From a virus, in IMG/VR virus record IMGVR_UViG_3300047408_000076, positions 1-64,000 of that record: 64,000 nt of DNA; one strand, given 5' to 3'. The notes under the pieces were generated by a model. That model made no database searches, was not told the DNA's origin, and saw only the letters and a list, made by a program, of their open reading frames with translations. Position numbers and translations under genes: made by a program. Below, in pieces: positions 16,859 to 25,850 of this stretch. Every line of letters begins with the position of its first letter. Position 1 is the first letter of the stretch.

Positions 16859-18870
16859 GCCACATGAGTTATCTGGAGGAAGGGGCGGCAGCGGCAGCAG
16901 CAGCGGCGGCAGCAGCGGGTGCGACACCAGCGCCACCAATGCCATCGGGCGGTGATGCCGGTGAGAAGCTCATCAATCAGGCGATTATATCGTTCTGGTT
17001 CAAGACCAGCAGCAACCAGGGGCCGGAGGACAAGTGGAATAAAGATTGGTTTCCAAAGCACATCGAGACCGTTCTTGGTCCCAACCAAATGAGCGCTGCG
17101 GGCGGATCGTATTACTTGGTAATCCCGCAGCAGTTCATTCAGCCGCATCTGTGGACGTGGCCTCCTGGTCCAGAGTTTTTTGGGGAAGCGGCTGGCACGA
17201 CTTTCAAGGACAATATGGTCCCGTTTATTTCCTGGGGCGATCCGAAGCAGAGCTACAAGCGCGTGGAGTGGAAGATCAAGGTATTGCGTACCGATTATTG
17301 GGCTTTCCTTCCTGGCCGAGGCAGCACATATGGCGAGTTTGTCGGACAGTATCCAGGAGAACCGGGCGGCGGAGATGCGGGAGGAGATGGTGGATCAAGC
17401 ACGCCTGCTCCCGCTCTTGCGCCAGCTCCGAGAGATAGTGGCCCGACCGTCACCCCAGCGCCCGGTTCCGATGCTGGATCACCTCCAGGCGGTGGTGGTG
17501 AGTTGGGCGTCGTTCCGCCATCCTGCATCGGAGTGTATAAGGGCAAGCTACGGATTATTTTGCAGACCAGCTCCAGGGCGAAATACAGAGGCTATGCCTG
17601 GGCGATGGGCAAGGCGAAGGCGGTTCATATCAAGACGCCGCTCACGCCTTTCGGCGGCGGCATCGTGATGGGATACCGGGATTTCAGTGACCTATCTCCA
17701 GTATACATCGGCAATGCGATCTATTACGACGATGTTTCAGGTCTGGAGTTCAATCAACATCCCGAAACCTTCATCATGGACCCAGATGTCTATGTCGCCG
17801 ACGACCAGTGGCATCACATCCTGTTGTCGTGGGATATGGGTGGTGGAGGTGGAGCGGGTGGCGGCAACGGCGGGACAGGCGGAGGTGGCGGCGGAGCCGG
17901 CGGCAGTGGCACTGCGATCACCGTTGAAGCGACGGGGCCAGACGCTGGGCCGCCGTTGCCCGGAACGTGGGGGCAGTATTCCGGCATCGACGGTCCAAAT
18001 GCGCTCGCGCCAGCCCGTTACATGCTTACACCAGAAGGGCCGAATGGCACGTACAGCTATGCGCAACAGGCTGCCTACGGGGCTCCGTTCGAGGATAACG
18101 GCCTCGGGTCTGGGCCGACCGACGGCGCTAAGATCGACAGCATATGCAAAGCATGGCTGGTCGTGGATGGGAATGTCATGAAGGGGAGGGATTTACATTT
18201 CGCCCAGGTTTGGGATGCTGTGAAACAGCGCAAGGATGCCTTCGGCAACGATCTCAATATCGATCTCGGTGATCTTGAAGACGGCAACGCGATCGTGCCT
18301 GTGAGCGCCTTGATAGCGCTCACTGCCGATCCGAGGCTTCAACTTACAACAAATCAGACCGGATGGGAGCGTGACTACAGAACTCTTCTTGGTGGCTTCA
18401 CCGGACCAGAAGCCATTATTGACGTGACCGACGAGAAGCGTCGCTTCACCTACGACACACCGAAATACGAGCTGGAAGAAGTGACGCTACCGCGCGGCAA
18501 TTTCTCGATTCCTGCTGGCACGCTCTGGGACCCGGATGGCAAGGACACCAAATGGAATCTTGACTGCAAGTTAGCTGAGCTACAAATCTGGACAGGCAAG
18601 GCGCAGGACATAACGAAATCGAGCATAATCGAGTTGTTCAACAAGAATGGAAATCCAGTGCCGCCATACGAGGCGGAGCAGGTACTAGGTAAGCCCAACA
18701 TCAAGATGCATTTTGCTTCCAACTGGAAGACGGGTAACAACACCGGCAGTGACGGATATCGAACCGTCGGCGATGGTCAGGTTAAAAAGAAGCAAAAGCT
18801 TCCCGCAGGACAGATGACGCCGACTGGAACGATCGATCGTTACGATCCCGATCTTGGAAGCGATCAATGA
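16855..18870 (+). CDS. LamG/concanavalin-like adhesin interrupted by Gly-rich segments
   Basis: 671 aa from a GTG that overlaps the upstream stop (GTGA); an ATG three codons later is an alternative. N-terminus is poly-Ala and Pro. Laminin-G-like signatures are present: FWFKTSSNQG near residue 45, DDQWHHILLSWDMG near 315-328 and LAELQIWTGKAQDIT near 575-590. Between these, Gly/Pro/Ala-rich stretches (about 175-220 and 325-350) interrupt the fold. Such domains bind glycans, so a receptor-binding or decoration role is likely, but this is inferred. Confidence 0.65.
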   Translation: MSHMSYLEEGAAAAAAAAAAAGATPAPPMPSGGDAGEKLINQAIISFWFKTSSNQGPEDKWNKDWFPKHIETVLGPNQMSAAGGSYYLVIPQQFIQPHLWTWPPGPEFFGEAAGTTFKDNMVPFISWGDPKQSYKRVEWKIKVLRTDYWAFLPGRGSTYGEFVGQYPGEPGGGDAGGDGGSSTPAPALAPAPRDSGPTVTPAPGSDAGSPPGGGGELGVVPPSCIGVYKGKLRIILQTSSRAKYRGYAWAMGKAKAVHIKTPLTPFGGGIVMGYRDFSDLSPVYIGNAIYYDDVSGLEFNQHPETFIMDPDVYVADDQWHHILLSWDMGGGGGAGGGNGGTGGGGGGAGGSGTAITVEATGPDAGPPLPGTWGQYSGIDGPNALAPARYMLTPEGPNGTYSYAQQAAYGAPFEDNGLGSGPTDGAKIDSICKAWLVVDGNVMKGRDLHFAQVWDAVKQRKDAFGNDLNIDLGDLEDGNAIVPVSALIALTADPRLQLTTNQTGWERDYRTLLGGFTGPEAIIDVTDEKRRFTYDTPKYELEEVTLPRGNFSIPAGTLWDPDGKDTKWNLDCKLAELQIWTGKAQDITKSSIIELFNKNGNPVPPYEAEQVLGKPNIKMHFASNWKTGNNTGSDGYRTVGDGQVKKKQKLPAGQMTPTGTIDRYDPDLGSDQ

Positions 18871-21800
18871 TTGCCGGTATCATCGCGCAGGAATCGAGAG
18901 TCCCGCCAAAGGGGACGATTCCATTCAAGTTGTTTTTTGATGACGATAGTCTTTTTGGTGCGGTCATATCCACTGATGCGGACCAACTCGTGTTCGCAAA
19001 TCTCGCGCTTGATGCGGTAGAAAACATCTTCCATGCAGACATGCCGAAGGCTTTGGTCCCGGATTTTTTCCCGATCGACGTGACCGAGTTTGTATTTAGG
19101 CCGTTGATTGCACAGGACCAGCGGCTACTGTTCTTGCTCCACAATGCGACGGATGTTTTTTTTCAGCCTGACATTCGTATTCCAGGCACATTACAAGCTC
19201 CTTTCCATGTCGACCTCGATGTCGTTTTTGCCACGCCACTCATTCTGGCTCCTGGGATGTTGCGCGCTGAGGTGTATTTCGACTTCGATTCATTTATCCC
19301 GGCGACGATTGCTGTAATACAGACTCTGGCTCCAGCTCAGGTTGCTGCCGCCGATGTATTTTTTTCGCCACGCGCTCGCATTGGTGTTGGTCCAGGTTTC
19401 TTCCTCTCGGACGATTACATACCTGCGTTTATCAGTACGGGGGCTCATGCAGCAGGATTGGTTTTCGATAGCGCGCGCCCGGTGACGGCCATCGCGACTT
19501 TCGACGGGCTCGCTACCGGCGTCACGCTGAGTCCTGACAACCTCACAGCCACGCACAACAACTACAACAATTATTGCGGCGCGCGCAGCACGCTCATTCG
19601 CTCGACGGAGAAATTCTATTTTGAGGTCGCAATCGGACAGACCCACGGCTTCGTCGATTGCATCGGCATAGTCACCACGACAGCCACCTATCAAGACCTC
19701 GCTCAGGGCGCTAACTGCGTCGCGGTCTATGCGATCATCGGCGACGGCGGGATCATCGTCACTCAGTCCGCGCGTTCTGGGTTCTTCCTCGGCACCCTGG
19801 TCGACGGCGATATTGTCGGCGTGGCGATCGATTTCACCAACCGACTGGCGTGGTTCCGCAAGAACGGCGGTCACTGGAACGGCCAGAGCAGCGGTCACGA
19901 CCCGGCCGCTACGTTGGGCGGCGTCTATATTCCTATCGGGGATTGGGTGCCAGCGATAGGTTTCGGCAGCCAAGCCGGTGTCGGTGGCCCGTATGCTGGG
20001 CTTCCCGGCGACAACATGACCGCGAATTTCGGCCAGTCGGCCTTCACAATGGACCCGCCAGCAGGCTTCGACAATTGGCAAGCTCCCTCTCCGTTCGCTC
20101 CTTCGGGCACCGCCGATCGGTTTGGTGAGACCTACATTGTCAGTCCAGCGACGTTTGATGGACCGCCATATCTAGCGGTCATGTCGAACGGGAATCTGAC
20201 CGCGACGAGGTCTGGAGGTCCGTTCTCGATGGCGATGAGCGCATCGTCACAGAACTACGGCCGGTTTTATTTTGAGGTCACCATCGATTCCACGCACGGC
20301 TCCGAGGATTGCCTTGGTATTTCGTTTGGCACCAATTCCCAGAGCTTCGATGGAGGTACGAATTGCACCGTCCTCTATTGCAACAACACCGGCAACGACG
20401 CGATCATCTGGTCGAACTACAGGAACTCAGGCAGTTCGCTGGGCCGTCCTCTGGTGGCTGGTGACATCATCGGCGTTGCGGTCGATATCACGAATCAGAG
20501 TAAGACATTTGGCGGCAATACTTGGTTCAGCCTGAATGGTGGTCCTTGGAACGGAGATGCGAGCGCCGACCCGTTCGTAGGCGCAGGCGGCGTTGCTGTG
20601 TCTGGTGCAAATTACGCTCTGAATTGGTTCCCTGCTGTTGGATTTGGCGGCACAAACTCAACTCTCGGCGATCAGATGACGGCGAACTTCGGCCAGATTC
20701 CATTCGCCTTGACGAAGCCCGGTGGCTACTCGCCTTGGCCAACCAAGATACTTCAGGTCGTGCAAGGGCTAGTGGCTGCGCTGGTGGCAGACGACGTGGA
20801 CACCGAAAGCTTGCCGCTGCCGTTTGCCGACACAAGCATCAAGAATTTGTATGTCGTGGATGTCTTGGACGACACCTTGGTTGAGGCGATATTCGGCAGC
20901 GCGAGCTTCGGCGGCAATCTGTTCCTCGGTGCCGCTACCGTAGTGCAAGACCAGGACGCGATCTTCTCTCCGGGGACTTATGGTTCGCTGGCGGGCGGCT
21001 TCGAATCGCCAAACGTGACTGTATCGAACAACTCGCGCACAGCAACGCTGACCACTTCGATCAACAATACCGGCGCTCGCAGTATCAGTTTCCAGAACGT
21101 CGGCAAATACTATTTCGAGGTCAATTGCGACAAGATCAACAGCTCTGACTGCGCAGGCGTGCTTCTGTCGAATGGCACCTATGCCAACATGGTGAATAAC
21201 GGCACCAACTGCGTCTCCATCTTCGCGAGCAACGGCACCATCTGGTCGAACAATGGTTCTTCTGGCAAGACACTTGGCGCAATCTTGTCCGGCAATGTGC
21301 TCAGCTTTGCGATCGATCTCGTGGCGCGCAGGGCCTGGATCAGAAAGAGCGGTGGTCCCTGGAACGGCGACGCTCTCGCCAACCCAGCCACCAACACGGG
21401 CGGTGTTGCTGTTGGGGCGGGCGCTTTTGCTCCCGCGTTTGCCTTCGGGGGCGGTGGCCAGCAGATAAACGATGCCTGGACCGGCAACTTTGGACAGAGC
21501 CCTTTTGCTTATCTGGTGCCAACCGGCTTCGGCGCTGGCTGGCCAGCTTCCAGCGTGCTCACCCTTCTGAACTCCAATCTGGTCGCGGTGGACGATGCGT
21601 TCCCAACGCCAACGGTCATCCTTTACACGCGCTTCCTCGCGCCTGGGATCGTCACCGATGCCGACAGCTTGTTTGCGGTGGCGAAGGTGGGGTCGACCTC
21701 TGCTACGTTCGACGGAACACCATCCAACGTCACACTGACGAATACGAATCTGACAGCGACGCACGCCAACACGACCAACAACTCTGGTGCGCGCAGCAAC

Positions 21801-22277
21801 TCGAATCAGAGCACCGGCAAATTTTATTTTGAGGTGGCGGTCACTACCACGCACGGTGCTTTCGATTGCGTTGGCATTCTAACGGCGGCTGGCACCTACA
21901 CCGACTTGGTGACAAGTGGTGTGAACTGCATGGCAATCTACAAAGGGACTGGCAACATCTCCTCGAACAATGCCAATTCTGGCAGGACGTTGGGTGCGAT
22001 TGCGCTTGGCGACACCATCGGTGTTGCGGTGGACCTTGCAGCGCGCCGGGGCTGGATCAGGAAGAACGGCGGCAACTGGAATGGGCTCGCCATAGGCTCT
22101 GAGAATCCGGCGACTGGGCTGGGCGGTGTGGTGGTGGCTGCGACCGTGAGCTTCGCGCCAGCGGTTGGCTTCGGCGGCAGCGGGACGGCGGCGAACGACG
22201 CCATGACCGCCAACTTCGGTGACACCGCGTTCCAGGCCGCAGCTCCTGTTGGTTTCGCTAATTGGCCCATCTCATGA
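18867..22277 (+). CDS. Large adhesin with D-x-D repeats and four SPRY-like domains
   Basis: 1136 aa, ATGA overlap. Residues 1-205 are D-x-D repeats related to the 422-aa protein at 1.6 kb (FFDDDSLFGAV, TDADQLVFANL and so on). Four SPRY-like domains follow, each about 170-200 residues, starting near nt 19497, 20149, 20985 and 21702 and carrying ATFDG-like openings, NLTATH, GAR-S, (F/Y)YFEV, HG-x-x-DC-x-G, W-(F/I)-R-K-(N/S)-GGxWNG and MTANFG. D-x-D units recur between domains 2-3 and 3-4. It is likely the outermost receptor-binding or decoration protein of the tail operon. Confidence 0.75.
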   Translation: MIAGIIAQESRVPPKGTIPFKLFFDDDSLFGAVISTDADQLVFANLALDAVENIFHADMPKALVPDFFPIDVTEFVFRPLIAQDQRLLFLLHNATDVFFQPDIRIPGTLQAPFHVDLDVVFATPLILAPGMLRAEVYFDFDSFIPATIAVIQTLAPAQVAAADVFFSPRARIGVGPGFFLSDDYIPAFISTGAHAAGLVFDSARPVTAIATFDGLATGVTLSPDNLTATHNNYNNYCGARSTLIRSTEKFYFEVAIGQTHGFVDCIGIVTTTATYQDLAQGANCVAVYAIIGDGGIIVTQSARSGFFLGTLVDGDIVGVAIDFTNRLAWFRKNGGHWNGQSSGHDPAATLGGVYIPIGDWVPAIGFGSQAGVGGPYAGLPGDNMTANFGQSAFTMDPPAGFDNWQAPSPFAPSGTADRFGETYIVSPATFDGPPYLAVMSNGNLTATRSGGPFSMAMSASSQNYGRFYFEVTIDSTHGSEDCLGISFGTNSQSFDGGTNCTVLYCNNTGNDAIIWSNYRNSGSSLGRPLVAGDIIGVAVDITNQSKTFGGNTWFSLNGGPWNGDASADPFVGAGGVAVSGANYALNWFPAVGFGGTNSTLGDQMTANFGQIPFALTKPGGYSPWPTKILQVVQGLVAALVADDVDTESLPLPFADTSIKNLYVVDVLDDTLVEAIFGSASFGGNLFLGAATVVQDQDAIFSPGTYGSLAGGFESPNVTVSNNSRTATLTTSINNTGARSISFQNVGKYYFEVNCDKINSSDCAGVLLSNGTYANMVNNGTNCVSIFASNGTIWSNNGSSGKTLGAILSGNVLSFAIDLVARRAWIRKSGGPWNGDALANPATNTGGVAVGAGAFAPAFAFGGGGQQINDAWTGNFGQSPFAYLVPTGFGAGWPASSVLTLLNSNLVAVDDAFPTPTVILYTRFLAPGIVTDADSLFAVAKVGSTSATFDGTPSNVTLTNTNLTATHANTTNNSGARSNSNQSTGKFYFEVAVTTTHGAFDCVGILTAAGTYTDLVTSGVNCMAIYKGTGNISSNNANSGRTLGAIALGDTIGVAVDLAARRGWIRKNGGNWNGLAIGSENPATGLGGVVVAATVSFAPAVGFGGSGTAANDAMTANFGDTAFQAAAPVGFANWPIS

Positions 22278-22861
22278 TCGACGAATTGCAAAGCCCACCG
22301 ATCGCGCCTGGGCGCTCCTGCGGCAAGTGCTCGCTGTGCTGCAAGCTCCTGCATGTTGTCGAGTTGAACAAGCCGGCGGGCAAATGGTGCAAGCACTGCC
22401 GTCCAGGCCGCCCCGAGGGTGGCTGCACGATCCATGAGACGCGGCCGCCGATCTGCCGGGGCTACGCTTGCGGCTGGCTGATGAGCAATACCGTGAGCGA
22501 GGATTGGTATCCGCCGATCTCGCATATGGTCCTCTCGCTCGCGCCGCTCGACGGCATATTGACGTGTACGGTCACGGTCGATCCAAACTTCTCTGGCATG
22601 TGGAAGCGTGAGCCGTACTATTCGCAGCTCAAGGCGATGGCTTACAATGGCCTGCACGTCTCAAGGCCACGCGAGATTCTGCTGGTACAGGTTCGCTGCG
22701 ACGCTCGGGTGTGGCTGTTGACGGACAAGAACGACATCGACATTTCCAAGTTATCCTACGTCGTGAAACTCGTCGGCGATGGCCACTACGGCATCGAGCT
22801 ATTCAACACCCAGGAAGAGGCGCGCGAGCGGGTGCAGGAACTGATGCAGCAGATTCAATAG
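22274..22861 (+). CDS. YkgJ/UPF0153-type Cys-cluster protein
   Basis: 195 aa from the ATG at 22274 that overlaps the adhesin stop (ATGA). The N-terminal half carries CGKCSLCCK (CxxCxxCC), then C-x2-C, GGCTIHETRPPICRGYACGW. This is the YkgJ/UPF0153 arrangement thought to bind a metal ion or Fe-S cluster. The C-terminal half has no recognised motif. It is the last gene before a strong terminator, so it closes the late operon. Its role in a phage is unknown; modification or maturation of adhesins is only a guess. Confidence 0.75.
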   Translation: MIDELQSPPIAPGRSCGKCSLCCKLLHVVELNKPAGKWCKHCRPGRPEGGCTIHETRPPICRGYACGWLMSNTVSEDWYPPISHMVLSLAPLDGILTCTVTVDPNFSGMWKREPYYSQLKAMAYNGLHVSRPREILLVQVRCDARVWLLTDKNDIDISKLSYVVKLVGDGHYGIELFNTQEEARERVQELMQQIQ

Positions 22862-22900
22862 AGGTGCCCGCCAAGTCCGGTCCCGGATTGGCGAACACGA

Positions 22901-22942
22901 GGCCCGCAGCTCCGTCACCCGGCGAGCTGCGGGCCTTTTTTT
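22901..22942 (+). terminator. Rho-independent terminator of the structural operon
   Basis: Perfect 12-bp stem GGCCCGCAGCTC / GAGCTGCGGGCC (22901-22912 and 22924-22935), 11-nt loop, then seven T. It lies 40 bases after the stop of the YkgJ-like gene. Confidence 0.92.
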
Positions 22943-22946
22943 ACAG

Positions 22947-22997
22947 TTGACAGGTAATCACCTACTGTGGCCATAATGGCCCGTGGCCGATTTGGCC
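22947..22997 (+). promoter_or_regulatory. Promoter overlapping two GGCC-type palindromic operators
   Basis: TTGACA at 22947-22952 and CATAAT at 22972-22977 (19-bp spacer). The palindrome GGCCATAATGGCC (22969-22981) overlaps the -10; a second, GGCCGATTTGGCC (22985-22997), has its centre 16 bp downstream. The same palindrome class recurs at 36.35, 36.61 and 39.98 kb. It lies just after the late terminator and before the 99-aa gene, so it likely drives the moron-like patch. Confidence 0.65.
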
Positions 22998-23014
22998 GCT
23001 TTTGGGGGCAAAAT

Positions 23015-23314
23015 ATGCGAACGATTTCAGCGGCCCGGATGAAGGGCAACTCGATGGGGCACGCGAACAAAGTCCCGACCCAGGGGTCTCGGCTCCGCAA
23101 GATATGGGATATGTTCCAAGGATCGCGCGGGGTGGTGCTCAAGGTGGGCTTGCCCCAGGAGGACAAGAACGCAATCCAGCAGTTGCGTGACTTCTATGGG
23201 CTGGATATCCGCTGCATCAAGTACGGCCATTGGTGCCTGTGCGGCGAGTGGGTCGTTGGCGGCGGCTACATTGATTACGTGGCAGCGCGCCATCAGGATG
23301 CGGTGGATGGATGA
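23015..23314 (+). CDS. Small conserved phage protein, unknown function
   Basis: 99 aa. The ATG at 23015 is chosen because GGGGGCAAAAT provides the SD; upstream in-frame starts fall inside the promoter. Sequence contains a basic N-terminus (GSRLRKIWDMFQGSRG) and a C-terminal module QQLRDFYGLDIRCIKYGHWCLCGEW, which I recall as a recurring phage pattern without a known role. It is the first gene behind the operator-bearing promoter, so it might itself be regulatory. Confidence 0.6.
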   Translation: MRTISAARMKGNSMGHANKVPTQGSRLRKIWDMFQGSRGVVLKVGLPQEDKNAIQQLRDFYGLDIRCIKYGHWCLCGEWVVGGGYIDYVAARHQDAVDG

Positions 23315-23379
23315 ACAGGAGGGCGATGACAGAACAGAATGCGGAATAGATTTTCACTTTCACAAATGAGGAAACCTTC

Positions 23380-24153
23380 ATGAAGAAGCTTCTAGCTACG
23401 ACCGCGCTCCTGGCGGTCTTCACCCTCCCCGCTGCCGCCAGCACCGTCACGCTGGGCGGTCAGACCTGGGACACCACCAACTCGGGCAGCCTGAGCCTCG
23501 GCAACGTAGTGCCGGCCGGCAATCAGCCGCAGAACGCCCCGTGCGTGATCTGCGGTGCCAACCAGCCACAACAGCCGGCAAACTTCGGCTACAACGACTA
23601 CCAGAACGGCGGCAATCTGACGGCGGCTACCGCCTTCTCCGACCAGGGTTCCGGTGGCAGGAATACACTGTCCAACAACACCATCGGTTCGGTGAACCCA
23701 GGCTACCAAGTCGGCGCGGGGAGCGCTTTCCTGGCCTACCTACTCGCCAACAACGATACCAGCCTCGGGTTCAGCATCGGCGTGGACGTGAACGATAACG
23801 GCAACGCGCAGACACTGAACGCCTTCTACTTTCTCGACTACACGACACACACCGTGCTCGCCAGCTTCACTGGCGGCGCGACCGGCAACGTGCCGTCGGT
23901 TCACAACGGCACCGGGCTCCCGGACTACAGCATCACCGGGGCGCTGCTCAACTTGAACGATGTCCACCTGGGCGACACGATTGGCTTCGTGGCGATCATG
24001 ACCGGACTAAACGATGGCCCGGACAGCTTCTTTATTGAAGCTGCCCCGGCGGTGGCGCAGACTCCGCTGCCGGCCTCGCTGCCGTTTATGCTGGCGGGGC
24101 TCGCTGGGCTCTACGGCCTAACCAAGAGGAAGAAGCCTGTTGTTAAGGCTTGA
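23380..24153 (+). CDS. Secreted protein with TPLPA/PEP-CTERM-like sorting signal
   Basis: 257 aa with an N-terminal signal peptide (MKKLLATTALLAVFTLPAAA, cleavage after AAAS) and a C-terminal tripartite signal: TPLPASLPF, a hydrophobic segment MLAGLAGLYGL, and the basic end TKRKK. This closely matches VPLPA-CTERM proteins, which exosortase-type enzymes process in alphaproteobacteria. The mature region is Gly/Asn/Thr-rich (low in charge) with one C-x-x-C (CVIC). In a phage this is unexpected: it suggests a lysogenic-conversion or host-surface protein that relies on a host exosortase. SD is GAGGAAA before the ATG. Confidence 0.8.
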   Translation: MKKLLATTALLAVFTLPAAASTVTLGGQTWDTTNSGSLSLGNVVPAGNQPQNAPCVICGANQPQQPANFGYNDYQNGGNLTAATAFSDQGSGGRNTLSNNTIGSVNPGYQVGAGSAFLAYLLANNDTSLGFSIGVDVNDNGNAQTLNAFYFLDYTTHTVLASFTGGATGNVPSVHNGTGLPDYSITGALLNLNDVHLGDTIGFVAIMTGLNDGPDSFFIEAAPAVAQTPLPASLPFMLAGLAGLYGLTKRKKPVVKA

Positions 24154-24214
24154 GGTGGTTGTCGCCGTCGCGTTGATGGTGGCCACCGTCATCCTTTTGG
24201 CACTCGTGATCTAA
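24140..24214 (+). CDS. Possible 24-aa hydrophobic peptide
   Basis: A TTG at 24140, 7 bases after AGGAAG, opens 24 codons that are almost entirely hydrophobic (LEVVVAVALMVATVILLALV) and end in TAA. It overlaps the end of the sorting-signal protein in another frame. A single-span membrane peptide is plausible, but the evidence is only composition and SD spacing. Confidence 0.3.
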   Translation: MLRLEVVVAVALMVATVILLALVI

Positions 24215-24251
24215 AGAGGTAGGCTGACTTGCTCCCGCTCGTCAGCGTACA

Positions 24252-24300
24252 GGCCCGCCGGGATGATCCCGCCATCCATCGGCATCCCGCCCGGCGGGCC
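24252..24300 (+). repeat. Long inverted repeat in the 24.2-24.4 kb intergenic leader
   Basis: GGCCCGCCGGG (24252-24262) pairs perfectly with CCCGGCGGGCC (24290-24300) around a 27-nt loop. No T-run follows, so it is not a standard terminator. The rest of 24215-24397 holds nothing I can assign. Confidence 0.5.
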
Positions 24301-24397
24301 ACAGATTGACCGGCAAGGTGCCCCCTAGTCGGTCATAGGCCCACCGAGTCCCGACCACCATTGAGCCCGGTGGGCCGCCCATTCTTCGAGGTACACC

Positions 24398-24631
24398 ATG
24401 AATATTCCGATTGGCTGGTTCCTGCGAGCGTGGGATCGCTTCGGTGACTGGGCGTGCGTGCCCCTCAGACATAGCGGCAAGATCACCCGGTTCGATGTAC
24501 TGTTCGCCATCAGTATCGTTGGTGTGGGTGCGGGCGCTTGGTACACGGATGGCTTGGATGGCTTCGTAAAGACGGAAGCCTCGGTCGCATTCGGGTATTT
24601 CGGTTTGTGGTTGTTGATGCCCAAGACATGA
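24398..24631 (+). CDS. Small membrane protein
   Basis: 77 aa, ATG after GAGGTAC. One or two hydrophobic segments (VLFAISIVGVGAGAWY and SVAFGYFGLWLLM) suggest an inner-membrane protein. N-terminus NIPIGWFLRAWDRFGDW is amphipathic. No family recognised. The following gene overlaps as ATGA. Confidence 0.55.
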   Translation: MNIPIGWFLRAWDRFGDWACVPLRHSGKITRFDVLFAISIVGVGAGAWYTDGLDGFVKTEASVAFGYFGLWLLMPKT

Positions 24632-25191
24632 GCGGTATGAGCATCGGTCGTGGCCATTTTTGGTATGGCGATTATCCGTTTGTTGATCCAGATTTTGACG
24701 ACGAGTGGAGCGACTGCGAGTTTCTCGCGCACGAAATTGAAATGACCGGCGCGGCCGAATTGCACCCTGACGGCTTTTGCCACGACCTCGACGTGGTGCC
24801 ATTGGTCAGCCGGCAATATACTGAGGGCATTGTCGCCGAGCTAAAGAAGCGCGAGTGGGCGCAGCACCTCAAGGACCGCAAGGCATGGCAGGAGCAGCAC
24901 GAACACGAGCGGGAACTCCGGTCGCGCGCACTCGACATGCGGAACCTTGAGGTCACGCAGGCGCAACTGGACGAGGCGCTGAGCGAGCTTCCGGCAGGGG
25001 AGCGGCCGCCGAGTATTCTCGCCGAGATGAAGCCGCACGATCCGCTCGCGCCCGGACAGGGCCGGGTCGTGGGCGACTATGTGATGATTCGCGAGCAAGA
25101 TCGCGCCGTCTGGGCCGGCGATCCGGGGCGCGCCCGCCTGCCGCTGGTCTGGCAGGGGAGGGGGCTCCTCATCTTCCGGCTGCGGTCCTGA
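24628..25191 (+). CDS. Unknown acidic protein
   Basis: 187 aa from the ATG at 24628 overlapping the upstream stop; ATG 24637 is an alternative. N-terminal third is acidic (YPFVDPDFDDEWSDCEFLAHE), the centre is helical and charged (ELKKREWAQHLKDRKAWQEQ), and the C-terminus is beta-like. No recognised domain. It is the last gene before the GC-rich low-complexity tract, and its 3' end already shows a shift to very high GC. Confidence 0.5.
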   Translation: MSGMSIGRGHFWYGDYPFVDPDFDDEWSDCEFLAHEIEMTGAAELHPDGFCHDLDVVPLVSRQYTEGIVAELKKREWAQHLKDRKAWQEQHEHERELRSRALDMRNLEVTQAQLDEALSELPAGERPPSILAEMKPHDPLAPGQGRVVGDYVMIREQDRAVWAGDPGRARLPLVWQGRGLLIFRLRS

Positions 25192-25609
25192 CCCCCCGGA
25201 ACCCGGTCACCATTGCCATATGGATGGACCATTGGCCGTTTGTTTGGGCCATAAAGGCCATTTCGCCGCTAGTGCGCCTCCGGGCCGGCCCGGCTACCGG
25301 GGAGGCCCGGAAAAAAGGACGCGCCAGCGGCCCGCGCTGGGGCTTGGCGGGGCCTCCTATGGGCTTGCGGGATTCCGGCCTCCGGGCTTTCCGGGGCGGA
25401 TTCGTGCCTCCCGGACGCGGGGCGGACGCGGGGCGGGGAAAGATAGACTCGCAAGCGAATATCTTGGCGCGGCCCGGAGCGGGGCCGGTGCGGCTTGGCG
25501 CGGGGAGCGGGGAGCGGGGCCGCGCGCGGTGCGGCTTGGCGCGACCCGGTGCGGGTCTCCGGGATTCGGGGCTCCCGGTGAAGCGGACAATTTGGCCTAG
25601 TGAATCAAG
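25192..25609. repeat. GC-rich low-complexity tract, left border of the MoxR/VWA island
   Basis: No credible gene. The sequence is built from reused words such as GGCTTGGCGCG, GCGGGGAGCGGGG and GCGGGGCCGGTGCGG, which also make up the tract at 29.77-29.94 kb on the other side of the island. A GGCCATAAAGGCC near-operator lies at 25247-25259. Long open frames here have repetitive, compositionally odd translations and were rejected. Confidence 0.7.
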
Positions 25610-25638
25610 TTGCAACGCGCGGAAAAATTTGCCATATA
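25610..25638 (+). promoter_or_regulatory. Candidate promoter of the MoxR/VWA island
   Basis: TTGCAA (25610-25615), 17-bp spacer, CATATA (25633-25638). It is the only promoter-like element I see between the GC-rich tract and the first gene, leaving a 5' leader of about 300 bases that contains a long stem-loop and RNA cassette A. Confidence 0.45.
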
Positions 25639-25709
25639 TGAGTCCACCTTCGGGTTGCAAGCGGCGCGCCAATGCGCCCCCGATACCGGAGGGAAAGGAC
25701 TCGGAGCGC

Positions 25710-25771
25710 TCCCGCATTAGATTGCGGACTCGTTGCTCCGATAGCCTGACAACGGACTCGCGCTAATGCGG
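25710..25771 (+). other. Long stem-loop in the 5' leader of the MoxR operon
   Basis: CCCGCATTAG (25710-25719) pairs with CTAATGCGGG (25762-25771); inside, CGTTG and CAACG can pair as a second stem. The enclosed 42 nt carry two copies of CGGACTCG. It may be a structured leader; no riboswitch class was recognised. The remaining 25772-25850 shows nothing assignable. Confidence 0.5.
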
Positions 25772-25850
25772 GGAGGTTGTGAAGCGGCGGAACAAGCCGG
25801 GGCGCGCGTTGCGACTCGGTGAAACAAAATCCGCCAATGACTCCTAACGT

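Noticed and set aside
25220-25766. Open frames of 126-180 codons in the GC-rich tract
   Set aside because: Translations are Gly/Arg/Pro/Ala low complexity with repeated phrases, overlap in two frames, lack SD sites and follow the composition of the DNA.
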